From: Arthrobacter cavernae
GTDB lineage: Bacteria > Actinomycetota > Actinomycetes > Actinomycetales > Micrococcaceae
Direction of reading: 5' to 3'
Length of the DNA stretch: 64,000 bases
NCBI RefSeq assembly: GCF_017368795.1
Contig: NZ_JAFNLL010000017.1
Span: 54,066-118,065, forward strand
Shown here: in pieces, positions 25,895-34,501 of the stretch
How positions within the stretch are numbered: the stretch's first letter is position 1
Layout of the letters: every line of letters starts with the position of its first letter
Position numbers and translations under genes: made by a program
Notes under the pieces: generated by a model
Databases searched by the model: none
What the model saw: the letters and a program-made list of their open reading frames with translations, nothing else
Told to the model about the DNA's origin: nothing

Positions 25895-27240
25895 GCGCGT
25901 GCTCCGATCGTGCAGGACTCAGCTTCTTCAACCACGACGGCGTCTTCCGCCGAAGCGGTGGAGGCGGCAGCCAGTGCCTGGTCCAGGTCCCAGAGGATGT
26001 CGTCGAGGTCTTCCAGGCCCACCGAGATGCGGACCAGGTCCTCCGGAACCCCGGCGGTCTCGAGCTGTTCACCGCTGAGCTGCTGGTGCGTGGTGGAGCC
26101 CGGGTGGATCACCAGGGTGCGGGAGTCGCCCACGTTGGCCAGGTGCGAGGCCAGCTGCAGGGATTCGATGAACTTCTGCCCGGCCGCGCGTCCGCCGGCC
26201 ACACCGAAGGAGAACACCGAGCCGGGGCCCAGCGGCAGGTACTTCCGTGCGCGTTCGAAGTGTGGGTGGGACGGCAGGCCCGAGTAGTTCACGTAGGCCA
26301 CTCGGGGGTCGGCGTCGAGCCATTCGGCCACGGCCTGGGCGTTCTTCAGGTGTTCGTCCAGGCGCTGGGGGAGGGTTTCGACGCCCTGCAGCAGCTGGAA
26401 GGCGGCCAGCGGGGTGAGCGCCGGGCCGATGTCGCGCAGCTGCTCGCAGCGCAGCTTGGTGAGGAAACCGTATTCGCCGAAGTTGTCCCACCAGGAGATG
26501 TTGCCGTAGGAGGCCACGGCCTCGGTCATCATGGGGAAGTTGCCGTTGCCCCAGTTGAAGCGTCCGCTTTCCACGATCACGCCGCCCAGGGTTGTGCCGT
26601 GCCCGCCGATGAACTTGGTGGCGGAGTGGATCACGATGTCCGCGCCGTGTTCGATCGGCCGCACGAGGTACGGCGTGCTCAAGGTGGCGTCGACCACCAG
26701 GGGGATGCCGGCGTCGTGCGCTACCTTCGCCAGCCCCTCAAGGTCCTGGACCTCCGACGACGGGTTGGCCACCACCTCGACGAAGATCGCCTTGGTGTTC
26801 TCCTTGATGGCCGCCGCGTAGTCTGCGGGGTCGGTGCCGGGTACGAAGGTGGTGTCCACGCCGAAGCGGCGCAGGGTGACGTCCAGCTGGGTGACAGTGC
26901 CGCCGTACAGCTGGGAGGCCGCCACGATGTGGTCGCCCGCCTGGGTCAGCGCGGCGAAGGTGATGAATTCCGCCGCCATGCCCGACGACGTCGCGACGGC
27001 GCCGATGCCACCCTCCAGCGAGGCGATGCGCTCCTCGAACGCTGCCACGGTGGGGTTGCCGATGCGGGAGTAGATGTTGCCGTACTTCTGCAGCGCGAAG
27101 AGGTTGGCCGCGTCCTGGGTGTCCTTGAACACGAAGGAGGTGGTCTGGTAGATCGGCACCGCGCGGGCGCCGTGCTCGGCGTCGGGGGTGCCGCCGGCGT
27201 GCAGGGCGCGGGTGCGGAAGCCGAAGGTGCGGTCGGCCAT
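25891..27240 (-). CDS. metY: O-acetylhomoserine (thiol)-lyase
   Basis: A 449-residue PLP enzyme that replaces the acetyl group of O-acetylhomoserine with sulfide or methanethiol, giving homocysteine or methionine plus acetate. The Cys/Met-metabolism fold shows TSFVFKDTQDAANLF, SSGMAAEFITFAALTQAGD, the PLP lysine in HSATKFIGGHGTTLGG, and the GSVFSFGVAGG and HPGSTTHQQL segments. ATG at 27238-27240 overlaps the sfnG stop by one base. The gene is under the SAM riboswitch at 30594-30712. Confidence 0.94.
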   Translation of the reverse strand: MADRTFGFRTRALHAGGTPDAEHGARAVPIYQTTSFVFKDTQDAANLFALQKYGNIYSRIGNPTVAAFEERIASLEGGIGAVATSSGMAAEFITFAALTQAGDHIVAASQLYGGTVTQLDVTLRRFGVDTTFVPGTDPADYAAAIKENTKAIFVEVVANPSSEVQDLEGLAKVAHDAGIPLVVDATLSTPYLVRPIEHGADIVIHSATKFIGGHGTTLGGVIVESGRFNWGNGNFPMMTEAVASYGNISWWDNFGEYGFLTKLRCEQLRDIGPALTPLAAFQLLQGVETLPQRLDEHLKNAQAVAEWLDADPRVAYVNYSGLPSHPHFERARKYLPLGPGSVFSFGVAGGRAAGQKFIESLQLASHLANVGDSRTLVIHPGSTTHQQLSGEQLETAGVPEDLVRISVGLEDLDDILWDLDQALAAASTASAEDAVVVEEAESCTIGARA

Positions 27241-28433
27241 CAGACGGCCACCTCGACCTTCGCAGCCGGCGTGCCTGACAGGTCCAGCTCGGTGCCGTTC
27301 TTGCGGGCAAGGTCGGCCTCGAGTTCGCGGACGATCGGCAGGATGTCCTGGCCGAACGCGGCGACTTCCTCCTGGAAGTGCAGGTAGCCGGTGAGGAACA
27401 GGTTCACGCCGATCTTCTTGTATTCGACGATCCGCTCGGCGATCTGCTCCGGGGTGCCGATCAGCTGGGTCTTGAAGCCGTCGTTGTACTGGACCAGGTC
27501 CTCGAACGTGGAGTCGGCCCACATGCCCTTGCCGTCCTTGGTGGACGGACCGGCTTCCTGCACGGCATCGCGGAAGCCCTGGACGGCCGGCTTGTGTGCC
27601 TTTTCGACGATCTCGCGGAGGGTGTCGCGGGCTTCCTTCTCGGAATCGCGGGCGATGACGAAGCCGTTGAGGCCAAAGCGCGGGGCGGCCAGCTGGCCCT
27701 CGGTGCCGCGCCGGGTCTCGCAGGAAGCCGCCACGACGCCGGCGATGTTTTCCTTGAAGCCTTCCAGGTCCTTGCCGTTGGAGAAGTACCAGTCGGCCAC
27801 GCGGCCGGCCGTGGCCTGGGCTGCGGTGGAGTTGCCGCCAAAGAAGATCTCCGGGTGCGCGCGTCCCGGGATGTCCACGGGGGCCGGGTTCAGCGTGAAG
27901 TCGGTGATGTTGTAGTACTTCCCGGACTGGCTGTATTCCTGCTCGGTCCAGAGGCCGCGGAGGACCTTGATGAATTCCTCGGTGCGGACGTAGCGTTCGT
28001 CGTGCTCCAGCCACTCGAGGCCGAAGTTGGTGAACTCGTTCTTGAGCCAGCCGGAGACGATGTTGACGGCGGCGCGGCCGTTGGAGATGTGGTCTGCGGT
28101 GATGATGTACTTCGCCAGGACGCCGGGGTGCCACATGCCCGGGTGGACGGCGGCGATGACCTTGAGGCGCTCGGTGGCGGCGAGCAGGGCCAGGCTGAAG
28201 GACGTGGCTTCGTGCTGCTTGTCGGCGCCGTAGGAGGCGGCGTAGCGGGTCTGCGTCAGGGCGTACTCGAAGCCGGAGTTCTCGGCGATCCGCGCGAGCT
28301 TCTTGTTGTAGTCGAAGTCCCAGCCGGTGCGCTGTTCGATGGTGGAGACCACCAGGCCGCCGGACACGTTGGGTACCCAGTAGGCGAACTTGAGCGGCTC
28401 GGAGAGTCGGGCCACGTTGCTGATCTCGGTCAT
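27240..28433 (-). CDS. sfnG: Dimethylsulfone monooxygenase (SfnG-like), FMNH2-dependent
   Basis: A 397-residue luciferase-like monooxygenase that would oxidise dimethylsulfone to methanesulfinate with FMNH2, releasing usable sulfur. The N-terminal LKFAYWVPNVSGGLVVSTIE and TGWDFDYNKKLA closely follow SfnG; NIVSGWLKNEF is the usual flavin-binding stretch of this group. It overlaps acs by four bases and metY by one. A separate reductase must supply FMNH2; none is adjacent. Confidence 0.88.
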   Translation of the reverse strand: MTEISNVARLSEPLKFAYWVPNVSGGLVVSTIEQRTGWDFDYNKKLARIAENSGFEYALTQTRYAASYGADKQHEATSFSLALLAATERLKVIAAVHPGMWHPGVLAKYIITADHISNGRAAVNIVSGWLKNEFTNFGLEWLEHDERYVRTEEFIKVLRGLWTEQEYSQSGKYYNITDFTLNPAPVDIPGRAHPEIFFGGNSTAAQATAGRVADWYFSNGKDLEGFKENIAGVVAASCETRRGTEGQLAAPRFGLNGFVIARDSEKEARDTLREIVEKAHKPAVQGFRDAVQEAGPSTKDGKGMWADSTFEDLVQYNDGFKTQLIGTPEQIAERIVEYKKIGVNLFLTGYLHFQEEVAAFGQDILPIVRELEADLARKNGTELDLSGTPAAKVEVAV

Positions 28434-30586
28434 GAATTTTCCTTTACTAGAGCCCGCTCGCGCAGGACGTCCTGGATGCCGGCAATCGCCGGTTCGTTCT
28501 GGAGTGAGGTGGTATCGCCCAGGGCGGTTCCCTCGAAGAGTTGGGTAAGCAGCCGGCGCATGATCTTGCCGCTGCGGGTCTTGGGTACGTCAGCCACCAC
28601 GACGACGTCGCGCGGCTTGGCGATGGGGCCGATCACCGCGGCGACGTGGTTGCGGAGGTCCGCGGCAACGTCCGCCGGAGCGTCACCGGTGGCGTCGCCG
28701 CGGAGGACCACGAACGCGACGACGGCGTGCCCGGTGGTGGGATCGGCCACGGGACACACCCCGGCCTCCACCACGTCCGGGTGGGAGACGAGGGCCGATT
28801 CGATCTCGATGGTGGAGAGCAGGTGTCCGGAGACGTTGAGGGCGTCGTCCACGCGTCCGAGGATCCAGATGTCGCCGTCGTCGTCGTATTTGGCGCCGTC
28901 GCCGGCAAGGAACCAGCCCTGCTCCGCGTACTGGCTCCAGTACGAATCGAAGTAGCGGCGCGGGTTGCCCCACACGGTGCGGGCGATGGCCGGCCCGGGC
29001 TTGTCCACCACGATGAAGCCCTGGACGCCGGGCGCCGTGCGCTCGCCGTTCTCGTCCACCACGCGGGTGCTGACGCCGGGCAGCGGGCGGGCGGCGCAGC
29101 CGGGCTTGAATTCGGTGTCCGTGGGAGCAGGCGACATGATGGTGGCGCCGGTTTCGGACTGCCACCAGGTGTCCACCACGGGTGCCGTCCCGGCACCGAT
29201 GTTCTCGCGCAGCCAGCGCCAGGCCTCGGGGTTCACGGCTTCGCCCACGGTGCCGAGCATCCGGATGCTGGAGAGGTCGTATTCCGCAGGGACGCCGTCG
29301 GGGAACCAGCCCATGAGGGAACGGACCAGGGTGGGCGCGGTGTAGTACTGGGTGACGCCGTAACGCTCGATGATCTCGAAGTGCCGCCCCGGGTGCGGGG
29401 TGTTGGGGGTGCCTTCGAAGATCACCTGGGTGACGCCGTTGGAGAGCGGTCCGTAGATCTCGTAGGTGTGGGCCGTGACCCAGGCGAGGTCCGCGGTGCA
29501 CCAGTGCACGTCCTGGTCACGGAGCGCGGGATCCGGGTTGCTGAACAGGTGCTCGAAGCTCCAGGACGCCTGGGTGAGGTACCCAGCGGAGCTGTGCACC
29601 AGGCCCTTGGGCTTCCCGGTGGTCCCGGAGGTGTACATGATGAACAGGGGGGTTTCGGCGTCGAACGCCTCGGGCTTGTGGACCTCTGAAGCCTGCCCGA
29701 CGACGTCATGCCACCAGACGTCGCGGCCTGCGGTCATGGGGACGGCCGCCAGGTCTTCGGGCGCCGTGGTGCGGTTGACCACCAGCACGTGCTCGATGGC
29801 GTTGGCTCCGGCGACGGCGGCATCCGCATTGTCCTTCACGGGCACCGCTGCGCCGCGGCGGAACTGCCCGTCCGTGGTCACCAGGAGCTTGGCGCCGGTG
29901 TCCTCGACGCGGAAGCGCAGGGCCTCGGCCGAGAAGCCGCCGAAGACGAGCGAGTGGATGGCGCCGATGCGTGCCACGGCCAGGGTGATGACCACGGTTT
30001 CGGGAATCACCGGGAGGTAGATGACCACGCGGTCGCCCTTGGTGATGCCCAGGGCCAGGAGTGCATTGGCTGCCTTGGAGACCTCGCGCTGCAGATCCGC
30101 GTAGGTGATGGTGCGGCGGTCGCCGGGCTCGCCCTCGAAGTGCAGGGCCACTTTGTCCCCGCGCCCGGCTTCCACATGGCGGTCCACACAGTTGTAGGCA
30201 ACATTGAGCTTGCCGCCGTCGAACCAGCTGATCTGCGGGCCGCGGCCGGCCTCAGCATCGGCAGGCACCCAGGCGTGGGCGGTGTGCCAGGGCTTTTCCG
30301 GCCCGGAAGCGCCCGCCCAGTCAGCCTCGGCCCAGTCCAGCCGGAGGGCCTGCTCTTCCCAAAAGGCCACGGCAGAGCCGGCAGGGTCGAAGCCGTTGGT
30401 ATTTGAACTGCGGTGACGCGCCCGGTCGCTGGAGAAAACGCCGTGCACAGCGCCGTCCGTGGGCTCGGTCGAGGACCATCCCGAAGAGCCGCGAATGGAG
30501 CCGGGCGCGTCAAGCAGCCCTGCTTCGATCGCCGTCGCGTCCGAAGTGGTTTGTGAAATCAGGTGTGGCGGTACCGCAAAAGACAT
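28430..30586 (-). CDS. acs: Acetyl-CoA synthetase (AMP-forming)
   Basis: Makes acetyl-CoA from acetate, ATP and CoA through acetyl-AMP. The 718-residue product has the phosphate loop YTSGTTGKPKG (318-328), WWQSETG (474-480, whose Trp limits the pocket to short acids) and PKTRSGKIMRRLL, whose Lys674 is the acetylation-controlled residue in Acs. The N-terminal extension is about 50 residues longer than usual, but the start is fixed by GGAG seven bases upstream, inside the riboswitch base stem. As first gene of the operon with metY, it may recycle the acetate that MetY releases. Confidence 0.93.
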   Translation of the reverse strand: MSFAVPPHLISQTTSDATAIEAGLLDAPGSIRGSSGWSSTEPTDGAVHGVFSSDRARHRSSNTNGFDPAGSAVAFWEEQALRLDWAEADWAGASGPEKPWHTAHAWVPADAEAGRGPQISWFDGGKLNVAYNCVDRHVEAGRGDKVALHFEGEPGDRRTITYADLQREVSKAANALLALGITKGDRVVIYLPVIPETVVITLAVARIGAIHSLVFGGFSAEALRFRVEDTGAKLLVTTDGQFRRGAAVPVKDNADAAVAGANAIEHVLVVNRTTAPEDLAAVPMTAGRDVWWHDVVGQASEVHKPEAFDAETPLFIMYTSGTTGKPKGLVHSSAGYLTQASWSFEHLFSNPDPALRDQDVHWCTADLAWVTAHTYEIYGPLSNGVTQVIFEGTPNTPHPGRHFEIIERYGVTQYYTAPTLVRSLMGWFPDGVPAEYDLSSIRMLGTVGEAVNPEAWRWLRENIGAGTAPVVDTWWQSETGATIMSPAPTDTEFKPGCAARPLPGVSTRVVDENGERTAPGVQGFIVVDKPGPAIARTVWGNPRRYFDSYWSQYAEQGWFLAGDGAKYDDDGDIWILGRVDDALNVSGHLLSTIEIESALVSHPDVVEAGVCPVADPTTGHAVVAFVVLRGDATGDAPADVAADLRNHVAAVIGPIAKPRDVVVVADVPKTRSGKIMRRLLTQLFEGTALGDTTSLQNEPAIAGIQDVLRERALVKENS

Positions 30587-30593
30587 GAAGAAA

Positions 30594-30712
30594 CTCCATC
30601 GGTCCTGGCGGTAGCACCCGTTGCTGAACGTGTGGGATGGTCGCCCGCGGTTCGCTGGTTTTGGGTTGCTGCGGCGTCATGGATCCAGGTCTCTCGGCCG
30701 CTCGGGATGGTC
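30594..30712 (-). ncRNA. SAM riboswitch (SAM-I/SAM-IV clan)
   Basis: On the minus strand the leader reads GAGCGGCCGAGAGACCTGG, then ATGACGCCGCAGCAACCC, then GGGTGCTACCGCCAGG, the conserved core of SAM-I-type aptamers. Helix P1 is CCATC (minus strand, near 30710) with GATGG (near 30597); GCAACCC pairs with GGGTGC, and CCTGG with CCAGG. The GATGGAG of P1 contains the Shine-Dalgarno of acs, so SAM binding should hide the ribosome site directly. It would switch off acs, sfnG, metY and the CoA-binding gene when methionine/SAM is plentiful. Confidence 0.85.
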
Positions 30713-30856
30713 GCTTTCAACTAAAGCCGATCATTCAGTCCACTCAAAATCACGCGGTCTTGATGCGTAATATTCATGCCCTGCCTGAGATTTGCCAGAG
30801 ATTCATTCATAAATTCGATCGGCTGGACCACTTTGCCCCTGGAGTAGGCTTGGGGC

Positions 30857-31282
30857 ATGACGCACGTCAATGATCCGGCTGTTGTAGACCGCCTTATGCG
30901 AACAAAAGGCCGCTGGGCGATCGTGGGGCTGAGCACGAATGAGTGGCGCTCCGCCTTCGAGGTGGCCCTCTATGTGCGCGGCACCATGGGCATGGAGATC
31001 ATCCCCATCAACATGCGGGGCGAGGACGTCCACGGCGAAACAGGCTACAAGTTCCTCGCCGACGTGCCCCTGGAACGCCAGCCAATCGACGTCGTCGACT
31101 GCTTTGTGAACTCCCAGCGTGTGGGCGCCGTGGTGGACCAAGCCATCGAGGTCGGTGCGAAGGCCGTCTGGCTGCAGCTCGGCGTGATCGACGAGGACGC
31201 GGCGGAGCGGGCCAAGGCCGCCGGACTGGACGTCGTCATGAACCTCTGCCCGGCCCAAGTGGGCTGGCGTTACGGCCTGTAG
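30857..31282 (+). CDS. CoA-binding (YccU-type) protein, paralogue of 25400-25894
   Basis: A 141-residue Rossmann protein. WAIVGLSTNEWRSA, IDVVDCFVNS, GAKAVWLQLGVIDEDAAERAK and AGLDVVMNLC match the paralogue at the far end of the riboswitch operon segment by segment. It is divergent from acs. TAGGCT at about 30845 lies six bases before the ATG with no clear Shine-Dalgarno, suggesting a leaderless mRNA. Whether it is co-regulated with the sulfur operon is not clear; the riboswitch acts only on the minus strand. Confidence 0.82.
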   Translation: MTHVNDPAVVDRLMRTKGRWAIVGLSTNEWRSAFEVALYVRGTMGMEIIPINMRGEDVHGETGYKFLADVPLERQPIDVVDCFVNSQRVGAVVDQAIEVGAKAVWLQLGVIDEDAAERAKAAGLDVVMNLCPAQVGWRYGL

Positions 31283-31356
31283 AACGGCCGGGCCCACTGG
31301 GACCCGGCCGGCTGCTAATCTGCTGGAGAACCCTCCCTCCGATCACCGGGACCGCC

Positions 31357-32205
31357 ATGTGTAACGACCACCCAGAGGTGGCCCCCCGGAGCGCCAGCCG
31401 ACGCGCCGCGATCGGTGTTCTCGGCGTCTCTCTTCTGGCCGGCATCACCGCCTGTGCAGCTCCCGCGACCCCGACGGCGGAGCTGCCGCCGAGCGCCGGC
31501 GTCCCGGCGTCGGGAGCTCCCTCCGCAACGCCTGCACCAACCGCAACACCCACGCCGGCTGTCAAGAAGCGGATCCGGCGGACCTTTATCCCGGACTTCG
31601 CTCTGCCTCCGATCCGGGACGGCCTGGCCCCGGTCATCACCAAGATCGACACCAAGCACCCCGTGGTCTTCCTGACGATCGACGACGGCAACACCAAGAC
31701 TCCCGAGATGGCCAGGCTCATGGCGGAGCACGACTACCCGGCGTCGTTGTTCCTGACGCAGAATTCCGTCCAGGACAATCCCGCGTTCTTCAAGGCGTTC
31801 CAGGCCCAGGGCAGCCTCATCGAGAACCATACGGTTTCGCACAACATCAACATGGTCCGGCAGTGGAGCTACCAGCAGCAGCTCAACGACATCGAGGGCA
31901 TGCAGCAGTTTGCCGGCTTGCAGTACGGCCGGCGCCCCACCCTGTTCCGGCCGCCCGGAGGCGCGTACTCCGGGGCGATGCGCCAGGCAGTGGCGGCCGC
32001 CGGGATGAAAGCGATCGTGACCTGGGAGGCCAAGGCCAATGCCGGCAGGATGGACTACCAGGTGGGCAATTCGCTGCGCGCCGGGGACATCGTGCTGATG
32101 CACTTCCGTCCCGAGTTCGCGGCCGACCTGGCGGCCTTCCGTGCGGCCCAGCTCGCCGCCGGCCTGGAAGTGGTGCTGCTGGAGGACTTCCTCGGCGTGG
32201 CCTGA
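31357..32205 (+). CDS. Polysaccharide deacetylase family lipoprotein
   Basis: A 282-residue protein with a lipobox (GITAC, Cys33) after a basic n-region and a Pro/Thr/Ala linker, so it is probably membrane-tethered outside the cell. The NodB domain has LTIDDGN (catalytic and metal Asp), ENHTVSHN (metal His pair), RPPGGAYS and a C-terminal VLMHFRPEF. It would remove acetyl groups from peptidoglycan or chitin-like polymer. It stands before the MmcQ/YjbR gene with a 49-base gap. Confidence 0.85.
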   Translation: MCNDHPEVAPRSASRRAAIGVLGVSLLAGITACAAPATPTAELPPSAGVPASGAPSATPAPTATPTPAVKKRIRRTFIPDFALPPIRDGLAPVITKIDTKHPVVFLTIDDGNTKTPEMARLMAEHDYPASLFLTQNSVQDNPAFFKAFQAQGSLIENHTVSHNINMVRQWSYQQQLNDIEGMQQFAGLQYGRRPTLFRPPGGAYSGAMRQAVAAAGMKAIVTWEAKANAGRMDYQVGNSLRAGDIVLMHFRPEFAADLAAFRAAQLAAGLEVVLLEDFLGVA

Positions 32206-32254
32206 GGCAGCTCACTGGGTTCACCGGCCCATCCGCCCCGGGTAGGCTCGCCCC

Positions 32255-32665
32255 ATGGACGTTTCCCGCCTCCGTGAGATCTGCCTGGGGTTCCCCGGTG
32301 CCTTCGAAGACTTCCCCTTCGGCGCCGAAACCTCCGTGTTCAAGGTGCGTGCCGCCGTCGCCGGCGGGGCCCGGCATGAGGCCAAGATGTTCGCCCTGTC
32401 GGCCATGGATCCGGACAACTGGTCTGTGAGCCTCAAATGCGAACCGACCCTGGCCGGGCAGTTGCGTGCCGCCCATCCGGAGATCACCGGCGCCTGGCAT
32501 ATGAACAAGACCCATTGGAACGGCGTCCGCCTGGACGGCGCCCTGCCGGACGACATGGTCCGGGACATGGTGGAGGACTCCTACGACCTTGTGGTGGCCA
32601 CGCTGAGCCGCAAGCAGCAGGAACAGCTCGGCTGGGCCCGGCTCGCCCAGGGGCGCAGTACCTGA
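32255..32665 (+). CDS. MmcQ/YjbR family DNA-binding-like protein
   Basis: A 136-residue protein with the start LREICLGFPGAFEDFPFG, then WSVSLKCEP, TGAWHMNKTHWNGVRLDG and the C-terminal SYDLVVATLS, the CyaY-like fold of the MmcQ/YjbR family. Members are annotated as DNA-binding on structural grounds, but the role is not established. No operon partner is evident. Confidence 0.85.
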   Translation: MDVSRLREICLGFPGAFEDFPFGAETSVFKVRAAVAGGARHEAKMFALSAMDPDNWSVSLKCEPTLAGQLRAAHPEITGAWHMNKTHWNGVRLDGALPDDMVRDMVEDSYDLVVATLSRKQQEQLGWARLAQGRST

Positions 32666-32685
32666 CGCCACGCTCCAGGACCCCC

Positions 32686-32883
32686 ATGGTGGGCGTGCGG
32701 ATCCTGCTGGAACGGGGCTGGATCCTGCACGCGGCTGCGCGTTTCCCTGAGGCCATGGTGGAGTTCCAATTGGCCGAGCAGTGGGCTGGGCGCGTGGGCA
32801 CGGAAAACCAGCAAATACGGGCCCGTGAAGCCATTAACGAGTGCGGAAAGTCGCTGGCGGGAGGACACTGGGAGAGGCTCTGA
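32686..32883 (+). CDS. Hypothetical 65-residue protein
   Basis: ATG at 32686 with AGGA eight bases upstream opens a 65-codon frame. It contains ILLERGWILHAAARFPEAMV and QWAGRVGTENQQIRAREAIN, which look like a pair of TPR-type helices. The G+C codon pattern is compatible with coding, but it is short and I do not know a family. Confidence 0.35.
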   Translation: MVGVRILLERGWILHAAARFPEAMVEFQLAEQWAGRVGTENQQIRAREAINECGKSLAGGHWERL

Positions 32884-32929
32884 AGCAGCGGAAACGCTGG
32901 ATGGGAGGGGATCACAAAACGATCACACT

Positions 32930-32976
32930 TTGACAAATGTTGATCGAAACTAGCGTGAAATATTGATTTTCGATCA
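32930..32976 (+). promoter_or_regulatory. Promoter and operator region of the ngcEFG operon
   Basis: TTGACA at 32930-32935 is followed after 15 bases by TAGCGT (a short spacer). TGATCGAAA (32941-32949) and TTTCGATCA (32968-32976) form a perfect 9-bp inverted repeat that overlaps the spacer and -10. This could be the operator for a DeoR-, LacI- or ROK-type sugar regulator. No such regulator gene is adjacent. Confidence 0.45.
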
Positions 32977-33091
32977 TTCGTGGTGAAGTATGTCACACGA
33001 AGGACGGCGTCGTTCGCGATCGTCCCCACTGCCCGACTAACGGCCTGCGTGCCGCACCAGTCGGCACAACGAGTCACTGAAGGGTTTAGAA

Positions 33092-34501
33092 ATGAACGTT
33101 CAGCACCAGTCCTTTGGTCGCCGCGGATTCCTGCGTGGAGCACTCGCCGCAGCAGTGCTCGTGCCGATGGGCGGCGCACTGGCTTCCTGTGCAGGGGGCG
33201 GCGGCGGAGGCACCGCCGGCCCCACGGGAACCATCTCCGACGCCAACCCTTTTGGCATGGCGGACAAGTCCACCGTTGATGCCGTGATCTTCAAGGGCGG
33301 CTACGGGATCGACTACGTCGACTTCGCCGGCAAGGCGTTTGAAGCAAAGCACGCCGGTTCCACGGCCAAGATCGCGCCGTCCACGGACATCGCGCAGGAA
33401 CTCCAGCCGCGCTTCGTCGGCGGCAACCCGCCGGACCTGATCGACAACTCCGGCGCCAAGTCGATCGGCTTCAGCACCATCCTGGCCCAGCTGGAGGACC
33501 TGAACAGCGTGGTGGACGCCAAGAACCTCGAGGGAACCGTTATCAGGGACACCCTCTACGACGGCGTCCTTGCCCCGGGTACCTTTGAAGGCAAGCTGGC
33601 AGCCCTGAACTATGTGCTGACCGTGTTCGCCAACTGGTACTCGGCGTCGCTGTTCGAGGAGAACGGCTGGACCGTTCCCAAGACCTGGGACGAGGCATAC
33701 GAGCTGGGCGGAAAGGCCAAGGAAAAGGGAAAGTACCTGTTCGTCTGGGGCAAGGAAGCCGCTTCCTACTATCTCTGGATGATGATCGAGTCCGCCATCA
33801 AGGAAGGCGGCCACGACGTCCGGCTGGGCCTGGAAAACCTCAAGGCAGACGGCTGGTCGCACCCGGCGCTGCAGGGCGTTTTCACCGCCGTGGAGAAGAT
33901 CGTCAAGGCCGGCTACTTCAAGCCAGGCGGCTCGGGAACCCAATTCACAGCGGCCCAGGCACAGTGGACCAACGCCCAGGAGTCGTTGATGTACCCGTCC
34001 GGTTCCTGGATCGAAAACGAAATGAAGGACCAGACCAAGGCCGGCTTCAAGATGACCGGCGCTCCCGTCCCCACCCTGACGGCTAGCTCCAAGCTGCCGT
34101 TCGCGGCCATGCACAGCGCCGCAGGCGAGCCGTTCATAGTCCCGTCGCAGGGCAAGAACGTGGCCGGCGGCAAGGAACTGCTCCGCGTCATGCTCTCGAA
34201 GGAGGCCGCCACCAACTTCGCCAAGACCAAGCTGGCTCCGACCATCGTCAAGGGCACCGTCCCCGCGGACGGCTTCGGTTCCACCGCTCTGGTCTCCCAG
34301 ACCAAGATGCTCGGGGACGCGGGCAAGGACATCTTCACCTGGAACTTCATTGACCTTTACGGCATGAACAAGGACCAGCTGGTGATCATGAACTCGTTCC
34401 TGGACGGCAAGGCGGACGTGGCAACACTGACGTCAGAACTGCAGAAAATCACCGACAAGGTCCGCAACGACAGCTCGGTCAAGAAGATTGAAGTGAAGTG
34501 A
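33092..34501 (+). CDS. ngcE: Sugar ABC transporter substrate-binding lipoprotein, NgcE-like
   Basis: A 469-residue binding protein of the GlcNAc/chitobiose uptake type. The N-terminus has a Tat motif (RRGFLRG), a hydrophobic stretch and lipobox ALASC (Cys33), then a Gly-rich linker. The body shows the solute-binding features ALNYVLTVFANWYSASLFEENGW, split here as NYVLTVFANWYSA and LFEENGW, and MYPSGSWIENEM. It overlaps the first permease gene by four bases. Substrate is by similarity to Streptomyces NgcE; another amino sugar or disaccharide is possible. Confidence 0.82.
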   Translation: MNVQHQSFGRRGFLRGALAAAVLVPMGGALASCAGGGGGGTAGPTGTISDANPFGMADKSTVDAVIFKGGYGIDYVDFAGKAFEAKHAGSTAKIAPSTDIAQELQPRFVGGNPPDLIDNSGAKSIGFSTILAQLEDLNSVVDAKNLEGTVIRDTLYDGVLAPGTFEGKLAALNYVLTVFANWYSASLFEENGWTVPKTWDEAYELGGKAKEKGKYLFVWGKEAASYYLWMMIESAIKEGGHDVRLGLENLKADGWSHPALQGVFTAVEKIVKAGYFKPGGSGTQFTAAQAQWTNAQESLMYPSGSWIENEMKDQTKAGFKMTGAPVPTLTASSKLPFAAMHSAAGEPFIVPSQGKNVAGGKELLRVMLSKEAATNFAKTKLAPTIVKGTVPADGFGSTALVSQTKMLGDAGKDIFTWNFIDLYGMNKDQLVIMNSFLDGKADVATLTSELQKITDKVRNDSSVKKIEVK

